Shown one piece after another: positions 1-11,440 of a DNA stretch of 64,000 nucleotides. Each line of letters opens with the position of its first letter. Positions within the stretch are counted from its first letter, which is position 1. The stretch lies in assembly GCF_000687475.1 (NCBI RefSeq), contig NC_057320.1, positions 3,534,001-3,598,000 on the forward strand, written 5' to 3'. The notes beneath the pieces were generated by a model. It ran no database searches. It was not told the DNA's origin and worked only from the letters and a program-made list of their open reading frames with translations. The position numbers were made by a program, and so were the translations under genes. The DNA comes from Ustilaginoidea virens. Lineage: Eukaryota; Ascomycota; Sordariomycetes; Hypocreales; Clavicipitaceae.

Positions 1-3000
1 CGGGGTGGCGTCCCGGTTGCGTAGCGCCGCCTGCAGGGGTTCTTGGGTAGAGTCCTTGAACGAAAAGAGCAAAAAGTCCACGGGCGTGGCGGATGTATTC
101 TGCATGGTTACGGAAAACACCTGCCGTTCGCCTTCGAGGATCATGACCGACGACTGGGCCAAGCTTGTCGACTTCACCACCACCAGCGGCTGAGGCTGGA
201 CGACATTCAGGGCCAGCACCTTTGTATCCGGCGTGGTGGGCGACGATGGCGCCGCCCCGTCCGGGTCCCTGTCCTCGACGGCGGAGATCCCCCTGGCCTT
301 GACCTTTTCGGGCCGCGACGGGATCCAGTGCTTGGCAAAGATGGGGAAGCGGCGCTCCCGACAGCCGCGAATCTTGACCATGGCGCCCGTGATTTCGATG
401 GGGCCGGATGATTTGGGGCGGCCGTGGAGCCGGACGAGCTGGGTGCGGTAGGGCCCAAGCAGGGCAGCCTCGGGAACAGCCTCAAACTCGACGCCCTCGG
501 CGACCAGGCGCATGCTCTCAATGTCAATCTCGACGTCGTAGGTGTTTTGCAACGTCACCCTAAAGGTGGACAGCTCGCCGGCCACCAGGTTCTCCGCCGG
601 GACCTCGTCCGGCTCCCTGAGAAACGGGTTGTATATGAACGGGTTGACGTCCTGAGACGCTCTCGAGGCGACGGCCCCCGGGAGAACACTCTTGGCGTGC
701 GGGATCGGGGTCCGGGTTTTCGGCAGCGGCTCCAGTGCGATTCCGCGGACGAGAAACTCGTCCCAATATTCGGCTGTCAAGTCGCCGAGACCAATCCTTG
801 CGGCGAGGCTGGCAGTGCGAGCAATATTCGTCACCAGACGAACCTGCTCCTCCGCGTGGATACGGGGTGCCGCATCTTCGCGTTTCGGGCCCGGAGCCAC
901 GCCCGATCCAGCGGTGCGCATCAGGTCGCTCGAGAATCGAAGCACGCCGTTGAAGTCCGGGAGCGCTTCAGAGAAGTTTATGCAAGCCCGCAGGATGTTG
1001 AGCTTGATTTCCGTGAACCCAATGAACCGAGCACCTGTCTGCGCGAGCACGCGCGCTTTCGCGGTTGCGTCAGAGTCGTCGCGGGTTTGGCCAGCCTCCT
1101 CCTTTTGCCCGCCCGCCAAGGTGTCGAATCCGACGACGCCGTACGACTTGCACAGCAGATCAAGAAACGCCTCGATGCCGTGCTCAATGTCGCCTTGTCC
1201 CAGATCCAGCGCCATTCCCGCGACGTTGGTCTTGTCCGGTCTCGGTATGAGGGGAACCAGCCCGGCCGCAGGGTGAACACCGGCTTCGGCGGCACCGCGT
1301 GTGCGGGCCTCTACTAGGCCTGCGATGAGGACCGACACCAGTTCGCGAATCACCATGGCTTTTTTCCGATTATATCCAAGGGATCCGAGAACGCCGGCAA
1401 TCCCGCTTAATATCGACGTCCTGTCCGCGACAGAGAGGAGTTCGGGGCTGGATGAAGGAAACGCCTTGAACAGGATACCCACAATCTGCTGTCTCGAAGG
1501 CGAAATGGACAGTCGAGACGTTGTCAGTTTGTACAGAGGCGACTGACCCGTGACGATGATCCCAAAGGCTTGCTGACTTAGCTTGCCGTCGTTCAAATGC
1601 AGGGCCGACAGAATCTTGCAGAAGCGGATCGTGGTCTCGGCGAGGGGAAGTGGAGGTAGATTCTCGCCGGATATCCGGGAATACAGGCCCAAGATTTTTT
1701 CGAGGAGTTCGGGGAGCAAGAGCTCGAGGTGACGAACATGCCTCGGTTGACCAGCATCGGCGAGCTCGTCGGCCTTTGCGTGGCTCGATCCGGTGAGAGC
1801 TCGTTCTTGATGGGGCAGACAGACGGTCGGTATCTGGAACTCGAGTTTGGACCAGCCGAGGAGCAGGAGATTTATCAGAATAAGCTCCAGTGCTTTGCCA
1901 TGCCAGACGTGGTCGTTCAAGGACCGCGCGGCTGTGGCGCCTTCCGAGAGCTCCTTGAGCGAGTCGCTCCAACGTCCTGCTTGCAAATACATGGAACCGA
2001 TGACAACGGATGCGCGTCCTTTGCCACGAAGGCGCCAGCGGTCGTTGGCGCCGCCGGAACCGAAGCCGTGGACTGACACTCGATCTCGGCCAGCGTCACG
2101 GGTCCGGTCAAGGTCCGACGCCACCCTCTGCGGCTTCTGCTCCGGAGTTGACGGCGCGGTGCTGGAGCCGCCCTGTCCGCCCTCGGGGCTCATCGGCCTG
2201 GTGGACGGTTCACTCTGAGGAGGCGTCGACGGCCGGCCCGTGGTGGCGGCATTGCTGGAAGAGCGAGATACCGTGGGCGGCGTAGACGTGCGGCTTTGAA
2301 CCTTGTCAACAGCATCCGGCACCGAGCTGGACCGCGAGAGCCGCTGCTGGGGCATGGAGAGCTGGGAGCTTCGCCTCGACGAGGTGACCGGGTTCCCGTT
2401 TCCGCCACCGCCACCGCCACCGCCGTCGCCCCAGCCCGTGCTGTGAAGGTAGTTGGACGAGGGATACAAGCCGGGGGACTCGATCGTGGTCATGGCTTCG
2501 AAGGATTTGGCGAGCGTCGCCATCTCGGCCAGCAGCAACGATGAGATGCCGCACATGATGGTCTTGATTGTCGTTCGCTTACACAAGCCTAGAGGCGGCA
2601 CGCCGACGATTCCGCTTTCCGGCATGGCGAATCCACCCCCCTCGGGAGCGATGTAGTCGAAAATAAGCAGGTGATGGACCAGCGCCTTGGGGTAATTGTC
2701 GCGCAGGTCCTCCAGCTCCTGATGCAGCGCCCGTATGTTCCGCTCGACCGTCGACGCTGCCGTCGCTCCGCTGCCGGAACGTCGGCTGCTGAACAGAGCA
2801 TCCCGGAGCTCGGTCCCGTCTGCCAGCGCGATGAGCACAAGCGGCTGCCGGTAGAGGTCAAACGGCGTCAAGGCGAGATGGGATGGCGGCGGCACGTGGG
2901 TGATGAGGTCGTAGAGCATTGCGCCGTCCGGATACGCCAATGGCGAGAACATGTCTGCAGCAGAACACCCACCCACCGGGTTAGTACCAGAGGGTCAGCA

Positions 3001-3232
3001 GTTTTTCTTTTTTCTTTTTTCTTTCTTTTTCCCCCCCATCCAACGTCTCCTTCCGGGTGTACTTGCTTCTGTTGGGACGCCCATCGGCGCTGATGTCTCT
3101 GAGATGGACAACCTGCTCAAGCTGAAGTCTTTCGGCAAAGGCCGCAAATCGTTCGGCCCTGATCTTGCCCAGGGGCAGCAAAAGCGCCTTCACCCTCGCA
3201 GGAGCGATGGGAAGCAGCGGATCCGAGCTCAT
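1..3232 (-). CDS. TRS120: TRAPPII complex subunit Trs120 / TRAPPC9 (3' end outside window)
   Basis: Trs120 is a large subunit of the TRAPPII tethering complex, which acts with Rab11/Ypt31 at the late Golgi; the Aspergillus orthologue is HypA. Exon 1 is 3232..3067 and exon 2 runs from 2954 through position 1, giving 1040 codons before the window edge; fungal Trs120 is usually about 1300-1500 residues, so the C-terminus is missing. The N-terminus (MSSDPLLPIAPARVKALLLP) and the stretch after the intron (MFSPLAYPDG, LTPFDLYRQPLVLIALADG) are hallmark conserved Trs120 sequence. A low-complexity Ser/Gly-rich linker (a short Gly run near 2420-2400) separates the N-terminal part from a helical-repeat region containing HGKALELILINLLLLGW. 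The later part (TLQNTYDVEIDIES, VTMQNTSATPVDF) resembles the Ig-like/ASPR segments of the family. The start at 3232 fits the conserved N-terminus. Exon 2 is open in one frame over nearly 3 kb, so the gene looks intact. Confidence 0.93.
2955..3066 (-). other. GC-AG intron in TRS120
   Basis: This 112-bp intron starts with GCAAGT (3066 downward) and ends CTGCAG at 2955, with a strong branch-point match TACTAAC close to the 3' site. Using GC-AG restores the conserved family sequence NRNMFSPLAYPDG exactly in frame. The overlapping GT two bases downstream (GTACAC) would shift the frame. The interior is purine-rich on the coding strand. Confidence 0.85.
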
Positions 3233-3876
3233 TCTCTATACCTGTCGACGCTGCAGCATGATCCAGAACATGGCTCGCAGTTGTCGGACGGCGGTGAGAC
3301 GACGGGTTGGAGAATGGGTGCACGCCGGACGCGGTTGCAAGCTCTCGTGATGACCAGTGGCGCTGAAGCCCAGAGTCGGCCGGGAAGTGTAGTATCGTGG
3401 AGGATTCGGCCTGGCACATGAGCATGGATGGTCGAGTCGGTGGTTCAGACTTTTGACACTTTTTTTTCGCGGTCGGCCGATACACAGCGTTCCTTCACAA
3501 CCAGACTTTGAACACTGTGAGCACGGGGCCCAAGTATTTGATGCTACATATATGTTAAGCAGGAGCCAACATTGATACCAGCTGTAGAGGATGTTGGTCA
3601 GTGGGGTTGGTGGGGCGCCTTTAGGGGGTGGATTGGTCCTGTGGTTCGGCCTGGTCAGATTGTAGTTGAAGCTCTGGGGTCAGTGAGGACGAGGACACAG
3701 CCAACACTGGGGGGACTTTAGACGGTGTAGACGGTGAACTTGCGCTTTAACATTGCCGACTTGTTTCCGTACGATTCTCGCGGGTGGAAATTTCAGATTG
3801 GGATTGAACAAGGTTGCAAGCAGGACCTATGCGAGCAATTCTCTTGTCCCTCTTTGAACCGAGTGTCATATGTCCT
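3233..3876. other. Intergenic region upstream of TRS120
   Basis: The stretch lies between the TRS120 start and the 3' end of the SDR-like pseudogene. It should hold the TRS120 promoter and 5' UTR. I see no further credible coding frame; the short open frames here lack family similarity and codon structure. Confidence 0.5.
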
Positions 3877-4925
3877 CTAGTCTCTGTTTCCTAGCGGAAA
3901 GGGGTATCTATTACTGCATCGCTTCATCATGCACAACAAGTCGCTTTCAAAACCATCGACGGAAAGACTCGCGTCTACAAAATCTTCCATCTCTTCCGTC
4001 ACCGTCTTGAGCTTCTCCCTGACTGCCAAAGCAGCATCGGCACCCACGACGTGCCACGCCGGGGGGGGGTTCGTGGCCCACCAATGGCTGTGAGCGCGCG
4101 GATGGTCTCGCCGAGGAGCGCATCCGCAGCGTGGTCCGACAGCTTGTTGTGGCGAGAAAAGATGTTCCCGCGGCCTGGCTCCGGCTCCAACGACGTGCTG
4201 TCCGGTGTGCAAGGCGTGGTTCCTGGCTCTGGCTCTGCTACTTTCGGGCACGGCCGTCTCAGGATCCGAATCCAAGACGTTGATGAGAATGTCGCGAACA
4301 TTGGGCGCTGATGGATAGGCATCTACGTACGCCGCCGTTTGCGGCGCAAAGGTGAGGCGGCTGGTGAGCGAGACTGAATCTGCAGATTGGACCGACACTT
4401 CGTATACCAACGAATCGCAATAATCTTCCAGATCCCCAGTAACCGCCGACAAGATTGCCAAGCCTGGCGTTCCCAGGTGACCGCAGGTGCTTGTGAGAGC
4501 AATGAGGTGGCCTGTATGTTGCTTCCTCGGGACGGGAAATGTTGCCTTGATGAAGTTTCCCTGTGAGAAAAGAAACTGGTAGGGGGCCCCGGATCCTCGC
4601 GGTATACCTTCTAGACTGCAACACAAGAGAATGTCGATGCGGCCAAACACTTGCTCGGCTTGGACAACGGCAGATGGGCATGAGCTCATGTTTCCGTCAC
4701 ACTGAATGCCGCTGATACGGTCTTTCCAGCCTTGGCGGTCTCTGCGATCGCTCTTGCACTCGCCAATGAGGTCGCGGGACTCGGCGCTGCGCTGCTCATG
4801 GTCGGTCTCATGGGGTGGCAGACAGGCGAAGACATACATAGTCGCCGTGTGAGAGCAGTTTACGGATGAGGCGAACGGCCAAGGGTGACAGCGCGGCAGT
4901 GAGGAGCCATGTCCGGGGGTGAGTT
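3877..4925 (-). pseudogene. Decayed short-chain dehydrogenase/reductase-like gene
   Basis: Fragments match a fungal SDR family but not in one frame. Visible blocks are a Rossmann-like start (LAVRLIRKLLSHGDYV), then FACLPPHE, FGRIDILLCCS, GHLIALTSTCGHLGTPG, EDYCDSLVYEV and a C-terminal block VREKLKTVTEEMEDFVDASL. The first block is in a different frame from the second because TATG is tandemly repeated at 4833-4840. Around 4060-4250 the expected LSDHAADALLGETIRALTAIGG block lies in another frame and returns to the main frame after a run of nine C. The Gly-rich nucleotide-binding motif is not recognisable and the catalytic Tyr-x-x-x-Lys position reads LSAVTGD. A 405-codon open frame (5094..3877) spans most of this, but its first ~85 codons do not resemble the family. 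The homopolymer shift could be a sequencing error; the 4-bp duplication and the degraded motifs argue for real decay. No function is claimed. Confidence 0.6.
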
Positions 4926-6210
4926 GTGCGTCGCTGAGAATTGCGGTTCCCAGACAGCCATTGATGGGGTTTAAAAAGGGCAACGAGCACGGCGAAGCAA
5001 GTGCGGTCATGAGCCCTGAGTCTAGGGGGTCCGAGACGCGGCAGCAGCGATAGATGGCGGCTTGGCTCCGTGCTGCTTGGCTGCATGCAGTCAATGTCAG
5101 TGCGGTGCGCAGTGTGCAAGTTGTAAGTTGTGCACCCTGAATCCATCAAAATGATCAAAATAATTGATACCTGCTGTGCCGTCTGGCGGCTCTGGTTGGT
5201 CCTTCCGAGGCAGATGCCGCCATTTCCAGCAGCCGCGCACCGCGCCGCACCCTATTCGGGAAGGAGCGGCCGGAGTGTTTGTTTGGCTGGAGCGGGGTGA
5301 GGAAACGAGTGGAATCAATTCGATAGCTCAAGCTCAGCCAAGAACCCAAGGCGGCATCCATCCCGGTCACACAGCAATGCCGCTATAGCCGCGCTTAAAC
5401 AGCAATTCTTGCGATGCCCGACTCTGGTCGCACTTGGACTCACTCGAATCACTCCGTCCCACACCCCCCTAGCCCTGTAATGGGTGCATGCATCTCTCCA
5501 GCAGCCTCTCTGCGACAAGACAACTCCAGAGTCCAGAGTCCGTAGTTGCGTGCTACTACGGAGTGCCCGGTACCCCAGTACACGCACAAGGCTCAATGCA
5601 TAGCAGAGTCGGAAGTGTTTGGCTCCCTAGCCACCCGACATGCGTCGCAACTGAAATACTGGAATCCCGGAATACCCACGGGTAGGGAATTGCTATCCCG
5701 CCACTTTGCTGCTGGCCCCCGTCAACTGGTTGAGCCGACCACGCCCGGGACGCATGCAGTGACCGCACTGCCCCGGGATTATCCCGCCGACTGCATGTTC
5801 CGTCATGCTGTTTATTAGCTTCATGCACTTGTTCACCACGCCGATGACTTGCTGCTGCAGGCACCAGGAGACGTTGGCGCCCTTGCGGGCAGAATCAAGC
5901 CACGTCGATCGACAACTGGGCTGCTGGAAACTCTGCCGGAAAGCAGCACGAACATGCGTGATGCCACTCCGGACCATGCATTCGTCCGTGCGGTCTGTAG
6001 GTCTGTTCTCTGCAGTGACAGTAACACCGAACACTGACATGCCCCATCCCCTTCACCAGGCAGGACGGATTCCGACTGAAGCGTCGTCGAGACTCGGCAC
6101 TGGGCTGTCACGCAAAGTCACGTACCATGCGGGCTCTGGAGTCCCGGACAAGCAAGCGTCATCCCCGACAACGTGAAACGCCCATAGTTTCCAGGCTCAG
6201 AAACGCCGAG
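4926..6210. other. Intergenic region, no gene recognised
   Basis: About 1.3 kb of GC-balanced sequence lies between the SDR-like pseudogene and the 3' end of the transporter gene. Only short, overlapping, mutually inconsistent open frames are present. I see no RNA gene, repeat or conserved motif. Confidence 0.45.
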
Positions 6211-8485
6211 TTAGCGAACGCTAGGCCCCCGCTCCTCCCGTGCGCGTCCTGCCTCTGGCTCTTCATCAAGCTGCTTCACCCTGTCCGTCATGCCAAAGAG
6301 CTCGTCCATCTTCTCCAAGCTGACGCCCTTGGTTTCTGGCACAAACAGATACACGAAAACTCCCATGAAAAAGTCGAAGCTGCCAAACAGGAAGAACATG
6401 CCCTGGGCCGAAACGTTAGCCATGGGGCCTGAAATCACTGCGACCAAACCAACCAGACGGACGGTACTTACATAACCCTTGTAGCCCATGGTGTTTTGCA
6501 TGGTGAGCACAGCTACCCAGAGAAATGGTCAACTATTTTTCCTCCTTTTTTTTTTCTTCGCGTGCTACATCTCTTTTCCATCCTATTCCAGGGCAATCGA
6601 AAAACTCACTTCGCGCCATGATGAAATTAAAGAGCCACTGAGTGGCCGCCCCGAGAGAAAGATTGACCGCTCGAAGTCGCGCCGTAGGGATCTCGCTGAC
6701 CAGGATCCAGCAAGCCGGACCCCATCCGAATTGGAAGAAACTGCATCTCCGAATCAGTCGTGCCGTTTCATTTTGCTTGCCGCATGACGATGATGGGTGG
6801 GACTTACGCTGCCCAAAGGTAGATGCAGGTAATGGCAACGTATCCAAAGGCAGATACCTAAAACCAAGCTGTCAGCACACAAACCCTTGCTTGATCGAGA
6901 CCATCTCTCAATCGTCAGCGCGGCAACAAGAACCACGTACTGGCTCTCCTTCAACGGGAGGTTGGGCGCGTCCGTAGATACCGATAATGAACAAGACAGT
7001 CATCAACATCGGGCTGGTCCAGAGCAGACTTCTTCGCCTACCCAACGAGTCGGCAACGAAGACGAGGAACAGGATGCAGGATACAGTCTTGACGACACCG
7101 TAAACTCCCGTGGCGAAGAGCGACGAGTCGGTTCCCGTCATGCCGAGGTTGCTGAAGATTTGAGGAGCATAGTAGTTCTCCCAAGGGGGTTAGGCGCAGA
7201 CCTCCACGGCAAAAGAGGACTCAAAGAGTGCTGTCAACTCACGATAGCATTGACTCCCGTAAGCTGTTGGCAGATCATGAGAACGACGGTGATGACGGCA
7301 CGCTTTCGGTTGGCAGAAACAAGCCACATTTCCCTCATTAGCGTCTTGAAAGTGGCATCGCCGACGAGACGGCGCTCGTGCTCGAGCTGGTCTGCCATTT
7401 CTTGAACTTCTTGCGAGATGTAGGCAGACTCGGCCGGGAGTCTGCTTCAAAGTAAGCCGGCAATGTTCCTTTTGTCTTTTTTGTGTTTTCTACCCCGGAT
7501 TTACGAAAACAGGACCGACCTTCTCAGCTTGACGAGAATTCTAGTTGTTCCATCCCAGTCATCCTTGCGGGCGCACCATCGAGGACTTGTTGCTTTCGTC
7601 AGAATTACATCAAAAGGGGAGGGAGACCGTAGCAGTGCGGCGAGGCAACCGAGGCAAACGAACACACCTTTCCGGAGAAACAAGCATACCAGCAATCAAA
7701 AGACTTTTGTCACCGTCAGCCTAGGCAAAGACATTGCAGAGCAGGTACTACATACAGGGCGGGCAACGCTTGCAAGGCCAGCGGGACAATGTAGACTGCC
7801 GGCGCACCAACATGCAACACGCAGCCGTAGTTGACCCAGAAAGCGATCATGATGCCAAAGACATTGAAGAGCTGATAGAACGCTAGCAAAGCTTAGAGAC
7901 GTGACGACCGGGGAGACGAAATCTACACTCGAAGCGTTTTTTCCAAAGGAAGCCGTGGGGGGGGGGGGGGGGGGGGGTACCAGTTAATCCTCCACGAATG
8001 GCTCGCGGAACACACTCAGACACATACAGCGGCGTCAGGGCCGAGGCAGCGCCAACACCAAGGCCGGCAACGAAGCGCCCAACGTACATGACTGCCAGGG
8101 TGCCGTTTGCCGCCGATGCAGCCTGCAGGACGACACCCGCACAGGTAACGAGCCCCGAGGCAACGAGACTCGGGCGTCGGCCAAACGCGTCGGCAAACCA
8201 GCACGTCACCAGGCAAGCGACAAAACAGCCGGCCTGCAGCGTCGAGACTATGTTCTGGTCCAGGTTGGCCTTGTCCGCCCGGGACCTATCCGCGTACCCG
8301 AACCTGCGCCGCGTCTCGTCCATGGCCAGGACGCCGCCGATGGCGCCAGTGTCCCAGCCGAAGAGCATGCCGCCGAAACAGGCGCAGCACACGAGCGCGA
8401 CGGTTCTGCCGTTGTAGACGGCCTCGGAGTCACTGCGCATGGCGTCGTTGCGCACGACGGCCCGTAGGAAGGCAGCGAAACCCAT
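6211..8485 (-). CDS. MFS sugar porter, quinate/hexose-transporter-like (10 exons)
   Basis: This is a 12-helix proton-coupled transporter of the sugar-porter family for the plasma membrane. Exons are 8485..7981, 7882..7756, 7703..7668, 7585..7520, 7441..7243, 7177..6941, 6857..6808, 6740..6610, 6512..6472 and 6402..6211, giving 527 aa and preserving phase at all nine GT-AG junctions. Signature motifs are in their usual order: [10 protein letters not shown] (res 42-51), GRRPS (102-106), [10 protein letters not shown] (136-145), [14 protein letters not shown] (152-165), PESPRW (221-226), LGRRRS (356-361), FGWGPACW and PETKG (486-490). Length and motif set are normal for the family. Fungal relatives are often annotated as quinate permeases or hexose transporters; the substrate cannot be read from sequence. 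Intron 1 begins immediately before a 21-base homopolymer, and the 69-bp last intron has no in-frame stop. The downstream neighbour on the same strand is the DUF2264 gene at 9391-11863, whose 3' end faces this promoter. Confidence 0.93.
7957..7977. repeat. 21-base poly-G run inside transporter intron 1
   Basis: An uninterrupted run of 21 G lies on the plus strand. On the coding strand it is poly-C starting at the fourth base of the intron (GTA then C21). Confidence 0.95.
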
Positions 8486-9390
8486 GGCGACTCAGGCTTT
8501 TGCTGTTGGGCGCCAGAAGGGATTGGCAGACGGAAACAAACGGACGGGATGACCAGATCGGCTCGAGGTTCGCGGGTGAGTGGGAAGGAAGAAGGGCAGT
8601 GTTCCTTGCGTCCCTGTTCCCGCGTGAAGACGGTTGGACAGGCAGCATTCAGTCGTCGATACGGAGACGCGACGTCTTTTATGTCGATGGAGGCTTGGGG
8701 GTCGTGAGGAGGTGTCCCAGGTTTCCGACCTCCATGCCAGTTCAGGCTTAAAGCATGGTTCGCCGGAAAGTGGATGCCGGACATGCAGTCACCTACGGAG
8801 TACAGCGGCGTTCAAGGTCGGTCATGTCCAATGGTAGCTCAAGCGTTTGGTGGGACAGGGCAGGACACTTGCTGGGTCCTCGATCAGCGTCAGCCACATC
8901 TGACTCTTGGGCGACGTTTGGCAGCCGAAGACAAGGGTAGCCAGCATCCTGCTCCTTGGCAGATGCGGCCCGGTTCGTGGTGGATGCCAGATGTTTCTCC
9001 ACGATTTGAATGGCGGGAATGCGGGACTTTAGTGGTTCGCCCATTCAGTCGTCACAACAAAACGCCCCCCACGATAACAGTCTCAGACTCCGCAAAAGCA
9101 CCAGGCCCAAATAAGAAAGAGCCCACCAAGCCACAGCAGCTGGCCAATCGGACGAGGGCAGGCCGTATCGCTAGAAAGAGCTGGGCTGATACGGATGCAT
9201 GGGGCATCATGGCAGCATGGCATCATCTCCCAGGCTCTTGGTTCGGTTCTGCAGAAGTCCAAGCTCGCCGAGTCGCTGCCTACAAGCCAACCGCCGTTCC
9301 TCGAGAGCCCACCGACGCCCATGCATATGCCCGGCGAAACAACTACAGACTGCCGATGCTTGATTACACGCGACGGGCCATGGCCACCAC
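8486..9390. other. Intergenic region, transporter promoter side
   Basis: The 905 bp separate the transporter start from the 3' end of the DUF2264 gene. They should contain the transporter promoter and the DUF2264 terminator. The open frames on both strands here look like chance GC-rich frames; I see no gene. Confidence 0.5.
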
Positions 9391-11409
9391 CTACAGACCG
9401 ACGACGGCTTCTTTCGCCATCTCATCTGCCAGCCACGAAGGAACGGCAGGTGGCTTTTCCCACCCGTCCAAATAGGTCGACCTTGGCACCCCATCTCCAG
9501 GCTTCGCATAGATTGCCGACACGTACCACGCTGTCTGACCCTTGTCAACAGTGTGCTGCAGGGTAGGGATGGTGGTTCGACTGTCCATCAAGTTGGAGTT
9601 TGGGTCCGCATTCACCAGCATGGCGCGCCTCTCGCCCACCAGCCCCGATTCCAGCGCCTTGATGCCCACCGCACCTTTGGACACGGCAAAAGCGCCGGCT
9701 TTGCCCGTGGCCCATCCCTCGGCCGTGTCGGTATCGTAGTTGCCCATGAGCCTGGGCATCGTGCCCTCGCACCGAGCCTCGTCGTACAGGTCAAGGAGTC
9801 TGCCATTGACGCTGTCGGCGCTGCGTATGGCAAAGGATCCGTCTGCCGTCACGACCTCCCTGCCCGCTCGTATGCGATGGACGCGCAAATGCCAGTTTGG
9901 CGTGCTCTCCTCTGGCGGCACCAGCGTCGTCGTAACGTGCACATCGGAGAAGGGCTTCCACCGAGACACCAGAACCGGCAGGGCACCCTCGCGGTGCTCG
10001 AGGGCTGCGTACTCACAGAGCCTCCTCGTCTTCCAGGACTCGCCGCCGTCGTCCGAGAGGCCCATCTGTGACGCAAGTGCGTGTTGCTCGAGGGAGAAAA
10101 GGCCCGGTGGAACAGAGTATCCATATGCGCTGCTGTAGGCAAACGCGCCGTATTTGGCGTGTGTGGCTTTCATTGGGTAGCCGCACGCTTGGCCGGACGA
10201 CAAGAGCATGCAGTGACCGCCGAGTCGGCTGCATTGCAAGACTGTGAGGAAAAGAAGAAAGACCGGGCAGGGTTCTGGACAGCTCACCTCATTATATGTC
10301 CGGGGTGAGGGAGCTCCTTGACACGGGGGAACGCGTGACTGAGTGCTTCTTCTTTTGATGTCCAGAACGGGTGACTTTCGGGAACGGCGAGGCAGATGAA
10401 TGCCAAGCAAGCCCAGTACTGTCTTTTGGTCAGACTCGCTCGTTTTTGCAGCTGGGTGCAGTTGTTTGGCACACACAAACACACACACAAACTTACAGGG
10501 CTTGCAGGGCTGTTGTAGTTTTCCGTCATCTGACATCGTCAGCTATTTGGTTCCAGAGGCAAAGTTCCTAATAAAGAGAATAGAATCCATCATCTAGCAA
10601 TAACAAAAAAAAAATTCGCACTTACATACATGTTGGGATACGAATACCCCAACGACAACGTGCCGCTCGATGTCCACATGTCTGGCTGCGTCTGCCACCA
10701 TCGTAGATTTCGCATCACAATGCCCTTTACCATGCCCCAGCTCAGAGGGGCGGGCAATTCGACGTTGGCATACGCGAGCGCTCCCCAGAACGACACCATG
10801 GCGAATCTGTACCCGACGCTGCGCCCAAAGGGGATGGCTCGTCCCTGCTCGTCGTAGTAATGAACTAGGTCGAGAGCAGCCGTCTGGGCTCTTTTCCTAA
10901 ACTCCGCTGCTCGGTGGCGGGCTTCCTCGCCGGCTAGTTCTGCGTAGAGCAGCTGGAGGAACTGGATGGCGAAGCTGGAGGAGTAGTAATCCATTTCTGA
11001 CGCAAACATCAGCACGGCTCTCTGAGGCAGACTGTGCTCGGCGCGTTGTTGATTGACGTACGGTGAACGCCCGCCGGTCCGTCGTTGGACCACCCGTCCC
11101 CGCGGTAAAACGTGTCGAGGTGCTCAATGTCGCTGTCGATCCGGTCTTGAGAGTACTTGGCGCCGCATTTCTTGAGGCCGAGATTGGCAAAGACGCGGAA
11201 CCACAGCCAGTTGGTGTTGGGCATGCTTTTCAACCGAGTCAGCACGGACGCGACTGCACAGGTTCGGCATGTTTGCGCACTTTTTCTCGTTGATGGAGTT
11301 TCCAAGCCACGCCTCAATGTTGCTGCGCTCGCGGGAGGAAAACTTGTCCCATATGTTGGGGATGACTGCCAGAGCGAACCCTTGCGCGAAAAACAGCAAC
11401 AACAGCAGA

Positions 11410-11440
<31 letters not shown>

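Noticed and set aside
424..1317. 297-codon plus-strand open frame
   Set aside because: It is antisense to TRS120 exon 2, has no recognisable domain, and is explained by GC-rich codon use on the other strand.
3877..5094. 405-codon minus-strand frame as an intact SDR gene
   Set aside because: Its first part does not match the family and conserved blocks fall in other frames, so I treat the locus as a pseudogene.
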